Assembly: GCF_001277295.1 (NCBI RefSeq)
Contig: NZ_CP011456.1
Coordinates: 5,641,438-5,705,437, forward strand
Origin: Anabaena sp. WA102
Lineage (GTDB): Bacteria; Cyanobacteriota; Cyanobacteriia; Cyanobacteriales; Nostocaceae
DNA length: 64,000 bases
Direction of reading: 5' to 3'
The notes beneath the pieces were generated by a model. It made no database searches and had not been told where the DNA came from. It saw only the letters and a program-made list of their open reading frames with translations. Position numbers and translations under genes: made by a program. Positions 51,045 through 60,584 of this stretch are shown piece by piece (the stretch's first letter is position 1; every line of letters begins with the position of its first letter).

Positions 51045-51686
51045 TTAGATTTTGCACCACATAAATTCTAAATCATTCAATGCAGTATCATCGCTCTCAC
51101 CTCGATTAGATTCTACCTTAGCTTGGACACCACAAATAGCAACTCTTTTGTAACTTCCTTGCCAAGGTCCCCAGTTTCCCCAAGGTGTAGTACCTGAAGA
51201 TTCAATTTGTCTGCGATTACCACAGGTAAAAGCAACAGAATTTGCAGCTGTATCATCTTCTGATCCCCGGTTGCTCTCCACTCTTAGCTGAAAATGTGTC
51301 ATAAAAACACCTGGAGAGCAATTAGAATCTTCAAGCCAATTACCCCACATCCCTGGATCGGGCATAATACGATCTACATCTCGTCCATTGCGATCGCGGC
51401 AGTAGAGAGCAATAGCATTAAGCCCAGTATCATCACCCTCACCTCGTTCAGGTTCTACCCTCATTGTGTAACCAGCTGCCCATGAACCTGGTGGACAGTA
51501 CACAGGTCTAGTCCAATCACCCCAGGGAGCACCATTACCAGATTTTCGTGTGAAAACTTGATCGTTACGGATACTGTTTTGTCCAAAAGCAACAGGAACT
51601 ATACTACTATTCATTAATCCCAGACCAAACAGGTGGGGCAAAGTAACTGCGCCAAAACATATTGTAAGTCTTAACAACTTTTTCAT
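51045..51686 (-). CDS. Secreted VMO-I-like (beta-prism) protein
   Basis: This 213-residue exported protein has a signal peptide (KKLLRLTICFGAVTLPHLFG) and three homologous units: WGDWTRPVYCPPGSWAAGYT to NAIALYC, WGNWLEDSNCSPGVFMTHFQ to NSVAFTC, and WGNWGPWQGSYKRVAICGVQ to NDLEFMWC. Each carries the xVExxRGxxDDTxxNxxxxxC core. That pattern and threefold symmetry match vitelline membrane outer layer protein I, a beta-prism fold best known from animals. It may bind or act on extracellular glycans, but this is inference. It lies at the edge of the accessory region. Confidence 0.75.
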   Translation of the reverse strand: MKKLLRLTICFGAVTLPHLFGLGLMNSSIVPVAFGQNSIRNDQVFTRKSGNGAPWGDWTRPVYCPPGSWAAGYTMRVEPERGEGDDTGLNAIALYCRDRNGRDVDRIMPDPGMWGNWLEDSNCSPGVFMTHFQLRVESNRGSEDDTAANSVAFTCGNRRQIESSGTTPWGNWGPWQGSYKRVAICGVQAKVESNRGESDDTALNDLEFMWCKI

Positions 51687-51793
51687 TTTGCTACTTAACC
51701 ATTAAATTGTAATTCTTTGTTCCTGATAATAGATATGTAAGTGATTGGATGTCAATGTGTATCCCTGCATAAAAATGTGATGGAGCTATTTTA

Positions 51794-51961
51794 GCATCTA
51801 CTTATAGACCCAAAAAAGGCGGCTATGGTAATAAAATCATGGATACTGTAGCCCGTGAACTTATAAATGGTGTATGGGAAATATCAGTTTTACCAAATAG
51901 AGAAGTGCGAGTTACACTAAGTTGGCATTTACCACCAAAGACAACACTAACTGACAATTAA
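51794..51961 (+). pseudogene. Remnant of an unidentified gene
   Basis: A 55-codon open stretch, ASTYRPKKGGYGNKIMDTVA to VRVTLSWHLPPKTT, has protein-like composition but no start; a TAA lies upstream in frame. The GGYGNKIMDTVARELINGVW text resembles the ATP-binding end of some histidine kinases, but this is weak. It is probably a 3' scrap. Confidence 0.35.
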
Positions 51962-51964
51962 CAA

Positions 51965-52888
51965 TTAAGGCAATTCTACAGAATTGGGTTTAGCGATATG
52001 TGGTAAACCCCAACCGAGTTTTTCCCGGAGAACACGGAAAAATTCTGGAGACTGGAGACGAATAAATCGGGCGCTATAGGGCGATCGCTCTAAATATACC
52101 CGATCTTCCGGTAAAATATAACATCCACCATTACCATCCACAACCATCACCAACCGGGGAATATTCACAGGATATATATTGACTGGTTCACTATCGGGAA
52201 ACACCAAAGCCCTAGAAGCCAGAGAATGAGGACAAATAGGTACTAACTGCAATACAGGCACACCGGGAGTAATTACTGGACCACCTGCGCTTAAAGAATA
52301 AGCCGTTGAACCAGTGGGAGTAGAAACAATAATTCCATCAGCCGCAATATCCACAGGTGAATGTCGTCCCACCGCAATTTCAAAATGGCACATACAAGTT
52401 AAAGGTTCTCGATGTAGCACCATTTCATTTAAACAGAGGGCTTCCCATTTCACCGTATCTCCCCGCATAACTTTAACGGTGAGCATAGCTCTATCTTCAA
52501 CCTGATATGCACCCGCCATTGCCTGTTCTAAGGCTTGGGGCAATTGGTTAAGATAAATTTCCGTCAGAAATCCCATGTGACCAGTATTTACCGTCAGCAT
52601 GGGGATACCAGAGGGGGCTACCAGGCGTGATGCTGCTAATACAGTTCCATCACCTCCTAACACCACAGTAAATTTCATATCTGAGTCAAAGCCAGGGGGC
52701 GTAAGACCTTCAATGGGGGTGTGAAAGACAGGACTATCTGGTTGAGAATAGCCCAATATCCCACCGATACTAGCTGTGATGTACACATCCCAACCAGCAG
52801 CGGTAAGTTTGTCTTTTAGTTCAATAGCGACACTACTCGCTATCGGTTTAACGTCGTTATAGATAATGCCTGCTTTCGGCACACTCAA
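51965..52888 (-). CDS. nadK: NAD kinase
   Basis: This 307-residue enzyme phosphorylates NAD to NADP in the cytosol, supplying the cofactor reduced by photosynthesis. Seen: GGDGTVLAA (78-86), NTGHMGFLTE, the NE pair in CLNEMVLHRE and TPTGSTAYSLSAGGPVI. Cyanobacteria often have two nadK genes; which this is cannot be decided. It is transcribed on the same strand as ycf39, 77 bp downstream of it. Confidence 0.96.
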   Translation of the reverse strand: MSVPKAGIIYNDVKPIASSVAIELKDKLTAAGWDVYITASIGGILGYSQPDSPVFHTPIEGLTPPGFDSDMKFTVVLGGDGTVLAASRLVAPSGIPMLTVNTGHMGFLTEIYLNQLPQALEQAMAGAYQVEDRAMLTVKVMRGDTVKWEALCLNEMVLHREPLTCMCHFEIAVGRHSPVDIAADGIIVSTPTGSTAYSLSAGGPVITPGVPVLQLVPICPHSLASRALVFPDSEPVNIYPVNIPRLVMVVDGNGGCYILPEDRVYLERSPYSARFIRLQSPEFFRVLREKLGWGLPHIAKPNSVELP

Positions 52889-52965
52889 ATATCCAAGTCT
52901 AAGGGCTGTTTTTTATGTATCTCATAGTTACACATTTTGGACTAATGTAACCATAAGTCTCATAT

Positions 52966-53967
52966 TTATTGACTATTGGCTTTGGAAGATTCTTTAAAGG
53001 GAGTCTTTTTACTTTTGAGCTTTTTGCTTTTAGCTTTCTCGTAATCTAACTGTTTCAGCTTGTTCATAATCCGGCTGAAATATTCTTGTAGATATACTTC
53101 CAGTGTGGTGGTTTGCTGTTTGTCTAAACCAAAAATAGTATATACTTCGTCCATATTTTCTGCGTTTAGAGCTTTACCACTGGCTAAAACTTCTGTAAAA
53201 GCTAATCTATCAGCAACATTCCATCCCCATTGAAAGCAGCGTAGTAAATTCCGTACAGCCCGTAATAATCCAATGGGCATTCGTGTAACTTTTGCATCTC
53301 TATCAGACAAGCGCTCGCAAAGATTAATAATTTCCTCGGCACTCCAAGCACGAGTTCCCACGACTGGGAAAGCTTGCTTTTCTGTTTCTGGTACTGTCAA
53401 AGCCCGCACTGCAAATTTAGCAATATCTTGAGTATCCATGTAGCCAATAGGTGAGGATGTTCCCGTCACCCATACTGGTTGTTTTTCTAAAATAGGTATA
53501 CCATATTGACCAATTAATCCTTGCATAAATCCAGCCAAACGTAAAATTGTGTAGTTTAAACCGGATTCTACCAAGTATGCTTCTGTACATCCCTTAATTT
53601 CCATTAGTGGTACATTGGGATATTTATCAGCATCGAGAATGGAAAAGAAGATAAATCTTTCTACACCAGCGGCTTTGGCTGCTTGAATTAATGCTACTTT
53701 TCCATCCCAATCTACCTCTTTAATAGTTAGAGAATCTGTAGCACGGGACGTAGCGGCATCAATAACTGCTGTTACTCCCGTCAATGCTTCCGTCAGGGTT
53801 TGCGGATTGCACAAGTTTCCTCGTACCAGTTCTGCACCCCATTCTTTCAAAAAAGCTGCTTTTTTAGGACTCCGAACGAGACAGCGGACTTTGTATCCTT
53901 CATCAATTGCGCGACGGGCTACTTGTCTTCCCAGTGTGCCAGTTGCACCAACTATTAATAATGTCAT
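52966..53967 (-). CDS. ycf39: Ycf39-type photosystem II assembly factor (NmrA-like atypical SDR)
   Basis: This 333-residue atypical SDR has the NAD(P) loop VGATGTLGRQVARRA (6-20), LRLAGFMQGLIGQYGIP and a large C-terminal domain (LRCFQWGWNVADRLAFTEVL) matching Ycf39, which works with high-light-inducible proteins to deliver chlorophyll to nascent D1. The last 25 residues form a Lys/Ser-rich tail (KAKSKKLKSKKTPF), longer than in many homologues. The ATG fits the family. Confidence 0.9.
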   Translation of the reverse strand: MTLLIVGATGTLGRQVARRAIDEGYKVRCLVRSPKKAAFLKEWGAELVRGNLCNPQTLTEALTGVTAVIDAATSRATDSLTIKEVDWDGKVALIQAAKAAGVERFIFFSILDADKYPNVPLMEIKGCTEAYLVESGLNYTILRLAGFMQGLIGQYGIPILEKQPVWVTGTSSPIGYMDTQDIAKFAVRALTVPETEKQAFPVVGTRAWSAEEIINLCERLSDRDAKVTRMPIGLLRAVRNLLRCFQWGWNVADRLAFTEVLASGKALNAENMDEVYTIFGLDKQQTTTLEVYLQEYFSRIMNKLKQLDYEKAKSKKLKSKKTPFKESSKANSQ

Positions 53968-54059
53968 GGGGTTGGTTATATATCTTAATGTTTATGAAAA
54001 GAATCTTAACAGAATTAGTTATGTAAATAAAACTTTACATCATTTTAATAAAAGATTTA

Positions 54060-54287
54060 GGAGTTCAGGAGTTCAGGAGTTCAGGAGTTCAGGAGTTCAG
54101 GAGTTCAGGAGTCACCGAGTCACCGAGTCAGGAGTCACCGAGTCAGGAGTCACCGAGTCAGGATGAAGAATTAATTTTTTTCCCCTACTTCCCCTACTTC
54201 CCCTACTTCCCCTACTTCCCTTACTTCCCTTACTTCCCCTACTTCCCCTACTTCCCCTACTTCCCCTACTCCCCTACTTCCCCTCTA
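54060..54287. repeat. Three tandem repeat blocks upstream of ycf39
   Basis: GGAGTTCA runs six times (54060-54110), then GGAGTCACCGAGTCA-type 15-mers about four times (to 54162). After a short AT stretch, TTCCCCTAC nonamers repeat about eleven times with a few TTCCCTTAC variants, right up to the petM stop. These are short tandemly repeated repetitive (STRR) sequences of Nostocales type. Confidence 0.9.
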
Positions 54288-54389
54288 CTCTTCTGCGCCT
54301 TGAATTTTGAGTAACAAAGCACCGATCGCCCAACCTACGAAGATTAGACCGAAAGATAGCATAGCTGCATTTAATATTTCGCTGCCCAT
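54285..54389 (-). CDS. petM: Cytochrome b6f complex subunit VII (PetM)
   Basis: This 34-residue single-helix subunit of the thylakoid b6f complex reads MGSEILNAAMLSFGLIFVGW, then AIGALLLKIQGAEE. The frame is open 26 codons further upstream, but ATG 54389 is the right start: AAGGAGC precedes it and length and sequence are those of PetM. The stop codon lies at the edge of the nonamer tandem repeat. Confidence 0.95.
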   Translation of the reverse strand: MGSEILNAAMLSFGLIFVGWAIGALLLKIQGAEE

Positions 54390-54602
54390 TTGCTGTAATG
54401 CTCCTTTGTGGATTGTTGATTTATGTTTCCTGTTTTTCAGACCGCTGAATTTGATTTGAAGGCTCAAATCTTATTTTCAACTTTGAGGATTCAGATAAAC
54501 TGGGTCTATCAGAATTATTGAGATTAAACCTCTATCAATAATTCTAAACCAATTTAGGGATGATATTCGGGGATAGACGACGATGGGCAGGGATACAAGA
54601 TC

Positions 54603-55643
54603 ATGATTAATCAAGATAAACGTCCGCGTTTGGTGCTGACTCTGGGAGATCCGGCGGGTATTGGTGCTGAGGTAATTTTGAAGGCTTTGGCTGATCCTGA
54701 AGTTACTCAAGATTGTGATGTGGTGGTGGTGGGAAATAAAATTTTATTAGCTCAAGTTTATGAAAATATCAGTAAAAATATTGATAATTCCCTCTTTTTG
54801 GTAAATCCTGCTAATTTGTCTGTAGTTGATGTGCCTAGTGCTGGTGAAATTATTACTGGTGTGGGGAATGCAGCTAGTGGTGCGGCGAGTTTTGCTTATA
54901 TGGAATATGCTATATCTCAAACTTTGGCGGGTGAGTTTGATGGAATTGTTACCGGACCTATCGCTAAATCTGCTTGGAAGGCTGCTGGTTACAATTATCC
55001 AGGACAAACGGAACTTTTAGCCGCAAGGGCTGGTGTGGAGCGTTTCGGGATGTTGTTTGTGGGGCGATCGCCTTTTACTGGTTGGACTCTGCGGGCGTTA
55101 CTTGCTACCACACATATTCCTTTACGTCAAGTAGCTGAGGCATTAACACCGCAGTTGTTGACACAGAAATTAGATTTGCTAGTGGAGTATTTAGAAAATG
55201 ATTTGGGGATTAAAAATGGGAGAATTGCGATCGCCGGGTTAAATCCCCACAGCGGTGAAATGGGACAACTAGGAACGGAAGAAATAGATTGGTTAATTCC
55301 CTGGCTGGAGTCAGAACGCCAAAAACGCCCCCATTTACAGCTAGAAGGACCCATCCCCCCAGATACAATGTGGGTGAAACCAGGTATGGCTTGGTATGGT
55401 AATTCTTCAGTTAAAAATCCGGCTGATGGTTACTTGGCACTTTATCACGACCAAGGTTTAATTCCCGTGAAGTTGATGGCTTTTGATCGGGCTGTCAATA
55501 CTACCATTGGTTTACCGTTTGTGCGGACTTCCCCGGATCATGGTACAGCTTTTGATATTGCCGGCAAAGGCATTGCTGACCCAACAAGTATGAAAGCAGC
55601 GATTAATTTGGCGGTTGAAATTAGTCGGGAGGGTTTAATATGA
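54603..55643 (+). CDS. pdxA: 4-hydroxythreonine-4-phosphate dehydrogenase
   Basis: This 346-residue NAD-dependent enzyme of the DXP-dependent pyridoxal phosphate pathway oxidises 4-phosphohydroxy-threonine. Seen: LTLGDPAGIGAEVILKAL near the start, TGPIAKSAWKAAGYNYPGQT, LNPHSGEMGQLGTEE and YHDQGLIPVKLMAFDRAVNT, which carry the metal-binding His/Asp residues. GLPFVRTSPDHGTAFDIAG is the usual C-terminal signature. It is divergent from petM. Confidence 0.96.
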   Translation: MINQDKRPRLVLTLGDPAGIGAEVILKALADPEVTQDCDVVVVGNKILLAQVYENISKNIDNSLFLVNPANLSVVDVPSAGEIITGVGNAASGAASFAYMEYAISQTLAGEFDGIVTGPIAKSAWKAAGYNYPGQTELLAARAGVERFGMLFVGRSPFTGWTLRALLATTHIPLRQVAEALTPQLLTQKLDLLVEYLENDLGIKNGRIAIAGLNPHSGEMGQLGTEEIDWLIPWLESERQKRPHLQLEGPIPPDTMWVKPGMAWYGNSSVKNPADGYLALYHDQGLIPVKLMAFDRAVNTTIGLPFVRTSPDHGTAFDIAGKGIADPTSMKAAINLAVEISREGLI

Positions 55644-56042
55644 CAGGACATAAAAAGTTTATACTCAAAACGGCTTGATTGTTTGATTCTAAACGTAGGG
55701 GTAAAGCAAGAGCTTCATTGGTGTCAACTTAACGTAAAACCTCTATCCCGCAAAGAACTCAAGTCATCTCATTCCCAGTCTCTGACCCTTCCCTACGAGG
55801 CTACGGTGTACACACAAGTGTTATCTGCAAGGGTTTCAGGCGTTATAGACCCCTGAAATTGTCATTACGAGCGCAAGTAATCACATAATCTCGTGGTTTC
55901 ATTCCGCACTTCGTGCCGCTTCGCTAACATCGCCCAACAACACTGATTAAGCTGCGCTTAATTTTGCTCGTTGGGCAATTCGTCACTTACGCGTATTCAT
56001 CTCACCACCTACCCTATCGGGTAGGTGAGAGGCTTCTACTGT
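55644..56042. repeat. Gene-free pdxA-tkt gap with dispersed repeats
   Basis: About 400 bp with no gene. The segment 55719-55785 is an inverted copy of 14018-14092 (GTGTCAACTTAACG end). The block around 55830-55990 contains paired words (GGGTTTCAGGCGTTATAGAC; CGTGCCGCTTCGCTAACATC; TTGGGCAATTCGTC) that look like the end of an IS200/IS605-type element, but no transposase or TnpB frame remains. This IS assignment is tentative. Confidence 0.45.
56006..56027 (-). terminator. Hairpin after tkt
   Basis: CACCTACCC and GGGTAGGTG form a perfect 9 bp stem with a TATC loop, 15 bp beyond the tkt stop on its exit side. Confidence 0.65.
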
Positions 56043-58055
56043 TTAAACTAACAATGCTTTGGCTTTAGCTAAAACATTATCAACAGTGAAGCCAAACTTC
56101 TCCAAACAAATACCACCAGGAGCAGAAGCACCAAAAGTATCAATACTTACAGTGTCGCCTTCACTACCTGTATATTTGTGCCAACCGAAGCTACTAGCAG
56201 CTTCTACCGATAGACGCTTAGTAACAGCTTTTGGTAGAACAGATTCTTTGTAAGCTGCATCTTGTGTATCGAACAAGGTAGAAGAAGGCATAGAAACTAC
56301 ACGAACCTTCTTACCGACCGCAGTTAATTTTTCTGCTGCACTTACACAGAGGCTGACTTCTGAACCAGTACCAATCAAGATGATATCTGGTGTACCTTGG
56401 CAATCAACAATTGTATATCCACCCTTAGCGACACCTGCAATGGATGTACCTGCCAAGTTAGGAACATTTTGACGAGTGAACGCCAATAAAGTGGAAGCGT
56501 GTGCTTTAGACTTCTCAATTGCGACTTTGTAACCACCAGAGGTTTCATTTCCGTCAGCAGGACGAATTACGGTTAAATCAGGAATGGCACGCAAAGAAGC
56601 AAGGGTTTCAATAGGTTGGTGAGTAGGACCATCTTCACCTTGACCAATGGAGTCGTGAGTCATGACCCAAATTGAACCAGCTTCAGAGAGCGCAGCCAAA
56701 CGAATAGCAGCCCGCATATAATCTGTGAAGATTAGGAAGGTTGCACCGTAGGGAATTAAACCTGAGTTGTGCAACGCCATACCATTACAGATTGCACCCA
56801 TTGCGTGTTCCCGCACACCAAAGTGGATGTTGCGGTTGGCAAAATGTCCTTTTTGGAAGTCTCCAGCACCTTTGAGTTCGGTGAGGTTGGAGTGGGTTAA
56901 GTCAGCAGAACCACCAATTAATTCTGGCAAAACAGCCCCGAGTTTGTTGAGGCAGTTTTCTGAGTGTTTGCGGGTGGGTAATGCTTTGTCTTCGGTTGTG
57001 TAGGTAGGTAATACTTTGTCCCAACCGTCTGGTAATTTACCAGTAATGAAACGGTCAAATTCCGCTGCTTCTTGGGGGTATTTAGCTTTGTAGTCAGCAT
57101 AAACTGTATTCCATTCGGATTCGTAACCTGCACCGCGTTCTACTGCTTTGCGAGTATGATTTAGAGCATCTTCAGGAACTACAAAGGCATCATATTCCCA
57201 ACCTAAGTTTTTGCGGGTAGCGATGGTTTCTTCTGGACCCAAAGCCGCACCGTGAATACCAGCGGTATCTTGTTTGTTAGGAGAACCATAACCAATGGTG
57301 GTTGTCACCTTAATCATGGTGGGTTTGTCGGTGACGGCTTTTGCAGCTTCAATAGCTTTGGCAATTCCCGCTAAGTCGGTGTTACCGTCTTTAACGTGGA
57401 TAACGTGCCAACCGTAAGATTCAAAGCGTTTGGAAACGTCTTCAGTGAAAGCTACATCTGTAGAACCATCAATGGAGATGTGGTTATCGTCATAAAGAGC
57501 AATCAGTTTACCTAATCCCCAGTGTCCAGCAATGGAAGCAGCTTCACCGGAAATTCCTTCCATGTTGCAACCATCACCCAGAAGTACATAAGTATAATGA
57601 TCAACTATCTTGGCATCTGGTTTGTTGAACTTAGCAGCTAGGTGTGCTTCTGCTACTGCTAAACCCACTGCATTGGCAATTCCTTGACCTAAAGGACCTG
57701 TGGTAACTTCTACACCGGCTGTAACAAAATTTTCGGGGTGGCCTGGGGTCTTAGCACCCCATTGACGAAATTGCTTGATGTCGTCTATGGTAACGCTATC
57801 GTAGCCGGTTAAGTACAGTAGGGCATACTGCAACATTGAACCATGACCAGCGGATAAAACAAAGCGATCGCGGTTGAACCACTGAGGATTTTTGGGGTTA
57901 TAGCGCATGAAGCTATCCCAAAGCACAAAAGCCATTGGAGCCGCGCCCATCGGTAGTCCAGGGTGTCCCGATTTAGATTTTTCTATGGCATCTACAGCCA
58001 AAAAGCGGATCGAATTAATACAAAGTTCTTGGATGGATTGGGTTGCAACAGCCAT
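56043..58055 (-). CDS. tkt: Transketolase
   Basis: This 670-residue thiamin-diphosphate enzyme transfers two-carbon units in the Calvin-Benson cycle and pentose phosphate pathway. Seen: KSGHPGLPMGAAPMAFVLWD, the ThDP-binding GDGCNMEGISGEAASIAGHW to LYDDNH, GHFANRNIHFGVREHAMG with the catalytic Glu, and THDSIGQGEDGPTHQP. Length is normal. The long gap upstream suggests its own promoter. Confidence 0.97.
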   Translation of the reverse strand: MAVATQSIQELCINSIRFLAVDAIEKSKSGHPGLPMGAAPMAFVLWDSFMRYNPKNPQWFNRDRFVLSAGHGSMLQYALLYLTGYDSVTIDDIKQFRQWGAKTPGHPENFVTAGVEVTTGPLGQGIANAVGLAVAEAHLAAKFNKPDAKIVDHYTYVLLGDGCNMEGISGEAASIAGHWGLGKLIALYDDNHISIDGSTDVAFTEDVSKRFESYGWHVIHVKDGNTDLAGIAKAIEAAKAVTDKPTMIKVTTTIGYGSPNKQDTAGIHGAALGPEETIATRKNLGWEYDAFVVPEDALNHTRKAVERGAGYESEWNTVYADYKAKYPQEAAEFDRFITGKLPDGWDKVLPTYTTEDKALPTRKHSENCLNKLGAVLPELIGGSADLTHSNLTELKGAGDFQKGHFANRNIHFGVREHAMGAICNGMALHNSGLIPYGATFLIFTDYMRAAIRLAALSEAGSIWVMTHDSIGQGEDGPTHQPIETLASLRAIPDLTVIRPADGNETSGGYKVAIEKSKAHASTLLAFTRQNVPNLAGTSIAGVAKGGYTIVDCQGTPDIILIGTGSEVSLCVSAAEKLTAVGKKVRVVSMPSSTLFDTQDAAYKESVLPKAVTKRLSVEAASSFGWHKYTGSEGDTVSIDTFGASAPGGICLEKFGFTVDNVLAKAKALLV

Positions 58056-58600
58056 AATCTCTTATTGTTAACGACGGGTTAGGACTCTTTTTAGCTTGTT
58101 CTTGTTGGGTTCATTATCAAGTGATCCCACTTTTCTCATCATCCCATTCCTAATTGTCAATGGACAAGGGGGATATTGTGAGTTTTTGGTGATGAATAAA
58201 GCCAATAATTTAATCTTGCTGTTCCCAAAGCGTGGCATAAGCCATACTAACGGTTCAGCAGAGAATGATCTCTATCATACTTGCCACAGGTTCACTTCTA
58301 AAAAGCCAACCAGTAACAAAATTACAGTAGGAGTTCAGGAGGTAGGGGCGCAGGGCCTGCGCCCATTCAGGAGTATGGCTAACGCCACGCTGCGCTATCA
58401 GGAGTTCAGGAGTTCAGGAGTTCAGAAGGAAGAAGAAAGAAGAAAGAAGAAAGAAGAAAGAAATTTCTCCCCTACTCCCCCTACTCCCCCTACTCCCCCT
58501 ACTCCCCCTACTCCCCCTACTCCCCCTACTCCCCCTACTCCCCCTACTCCCCCTACTCCCCTGCCCCAACAGCGATAGGATATTTTTTATTTGCAAGTCA
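58056..58600. repeat. tkt-fabF gap with STRR blocks
   Basis: No gene. It holds GGGCGCAGGGCCTGCGCCC palindrome (about 58346), the phrase TATGGCTAACGCCACGCTGC, GGAGTTCA repeats (about 58400-58424), an AAGAAGAAAG run (58424-58461) and about ten CCCCCTACT nonamers (58468-58560). An apparent PTPPTPP-coding frame is an artefact of the nonamers. Confidence 0.85.
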
Positions 58601-59860
58601 CTAGAGAGTAAATTTCTTGAATGCCAGGGTAACATTATGACCACCAAAGCCAAAAGAATTAGATAAAGCCACCTCGACTACCTGATCACGGCTAGTATGG
58701 GGAACATAATCTAGGTCACATTCTGGATCAAGATTTTCGATATTGATGGTGGGGGGAATTTTGTTATGAGCGATCGCTAAAATTGTCGCTACAGCTTCAA
58801 TCCCACCAGAACCGCCTAACAGGTGTCCTGTCATGGATTTAGTAGAACTGATGGCTACTTTATACGCATGATCTCCCAAAGCTTTCTTAATCGCCGCGGT
58901 TTCATTCACATCATTGGCTGATGTACTAGTTCCATGAGCATTGATGTAACTAACCATTTCCGGTGTCAGTGACGCATCTTTTAAAGCTAACTCAATCGCT
59001 CTGGCTGCACCTAAACCACCGGGAACAGGAGAAGTCATGTGATAGGCATCACAGGTCATCCCATAACCAACAATTTCCCCATAAATCCTTGCGCCACGAT
59101 TAAGGGCGTGTTCTAATTCTTCGAGAATTAAAATTCCTGCTCCTTCACCCATGACAAAGCCATCACGATCACGATCAAAGGGACGACAAGCATGAGCCGG
59201 ATCATCATTGCGGGTGGACAGGGCGCGAGCAGATGCAAATCCTGCCACTGACAGGGGTGTAACTGCGGCTTCACAGCCACCGCAAATCATGGCTGTGGCA
59301 TATCCGCCTTGAATCTGACGAAAAGCATCGCCGATAGAATTAGAACCCGCAGCACAAGCTGTTACAGAGCAGGAATTTGGACCTTTTGCCCCAGTATGAA
59401 TTGCTGTTAATCCTGCTGCCATATTGGCGATCATCATGGGAATCATGAAGGGACTACAACGACTAGGACCTTTATTAGGATCTAAGTAAATGGTTTGTTG
59501 GTCTTCTAAAACCTTAATTCCACCAATTCCCGAACCGATAATTACACCAATTTGTTCAGCGTTGAGATCATCAATTACTAAACCTGAATCAGCAACAGCT
59601 TGTTTAGCTGCTGATACACCCAATTGGGCAAACCGATCCATCCGCTTGGCTTCTTTGCGATCTAAGTAAGTGTGTGGATCAAAGTTTTTGACTTCACCCG
59701 CAATGCGGCAACTATGTTTAGAAGCATCAAAGGCGGTGATATAGTCAATTCCATTCCGTCCGCTTAATAATCCTTCCCAATATTCGGCTGGTGTGTTACC
59801 AATAGGTGTAATCGCGCCCACACCTGTTACAACAACGCGGTTACGTTTATAGTCTATCAT
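58601..59860 (-). CDS. fabF: 3-oxoacyl-[acyl-carrier-protein] synthase II
   Basis: This 419-residue KAS II condenses malonyl-ACP with acyl-ACP in fatty acid elongation. The catalytic triad is visible: C169 in SVTACAAGSNS, H309 in NAHGTSTSANDVNE and H346 in KSMTGHLLGGSGG, with K341. It ends in NSFGFGGHNVTLAFKK. It is 240 bp downstream of acpP on the same strand, the usual acpP-fabF order. Confidence 0.97.
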   Translation of the reverse strand: MIDYKRNRVVVTGVGAITPIGNTPAEYWEGLLSGRNGIDYITAFDASKHSCRIAGEVKNFDPHTYLDRKEAKRMDRFAQLGVSAAKQAVADSGLVIDDLNAEQIGVIIGSGIGGIKVLEDQQTIYLDPNKGPSRCSPFMIPMMIANMAAGLTAIHTGAKGPNSCSVTACAAGSNSIGDAFRQIQGGYATAMICGGCEAAVTPLSVAGFASARALSTRNDDPAHACRPFDRDRDGFVMGEGAGILILEELEHALNRGARIYGEIVGYGMTCDAYHMTSPVPGGLGAARAIELALKDASLTPEMVSYINAHGTSTSANDVNETAAIKKALGDHAYKVAISSTKSMTGHLLGGSGGIEAVATILAIAHNKIPPTINIENLDPECDLDYVPHTSRDQVVEVALSNSFGFGGHNVTLAFKKFTL

Positions 59861-60100
59861 GATTGCATTAAATATGGCGAAAAAGCAGCAGGGGGAAACA
59901 ATTAAGAGGGCTGAGTTCCGAGTTAAGTATTCTTAGTTAAGACTATACTGTTTGCTCAATATTATGGACTTTTGGTGCTTTTTTTGAAGTCAAACTTACA
60001 GTTTAGACACTTAACACTCATTTAAGGACGGGTTTATCCAGTTAATTTGTATACTCTTAAAGTATTTGTTTAAACCCGTCAATGCTGAATATAATTTCGT

Positions 60101-60355
60101 CTATGGAGATGCAGCAACGTGACTAGAGATATAATCAACTACGGCTTGAACAGTTGTAATTTTTTCAGCCGCTTCATCAGGAATGTCGATCTCAAATTCT
60201 TCTTCCAAAGCCATGACTAACTCCACTGTATCTAGGGAATCAGCCCCTAGATCTTCCATAAAATTGGCATTTGGTATAACCTTAGCCTCATCCTCTATGC
60301 TAAGTTGCTCAACGATAATCTTTTTAACTTTTTCAAAAGTTGCTGCTTGGCTCAT
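60101..60355 (-). CDS. acpP: Acyl carrier protein
   Basis: This 84-residue acidic four-helix protein carries acyl chains on 4'-phosphopantetheine attached to S40 in GADSLDTVELVMALEEEF. It is full length, with EIDIPDEAAEKITTVQAVVD typical. fabF follows on the same strand and uses it directly. The rest of the 60356-60584 gap is the divergent promoter region shared with the HdrB-like gene. Confidence 0.97.
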   Translation of the reverse strand: MSQAATFEKVKKIIVEQLSIEDEAKVIPNANFMEDLGADSLDTVELVMALEEEFEIDIPDEAAEKITTVQAVVDYISSHVAASP

Positions 60356-60584
60356 AAATAAAAGTCCTTAACAAGTTGCTATGATTTGCTCTAAATGAAC
60401 AAAGTTTTTTTTGGGCATATACATCTTATCGGAAAGGGTGAACCTGAGTATAGGTTCTATCATTAAAACTGAGGATTAAAGATGAAGGAGATCCTGGAAA
60501 TGAGAGATAAAGGTTTAATAACCACAGTAACCACCCAATTAATCAATCCTCATCACCTCTAAACAATAAACCAACTATACTTTT

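Noticed and set aside
55830..56000. Complete IS200/IS605 element
   Set aside because: No transposase or TnpB frame is present; only end-like sequence can be suspected.
58096..58578. 160-codon ORF ending in PTPPTPP repeats
   Set aside because: The repeats are a frame through CCCCCTACT nonamers; the rest lacks family resemblance and a ribosome binding site.
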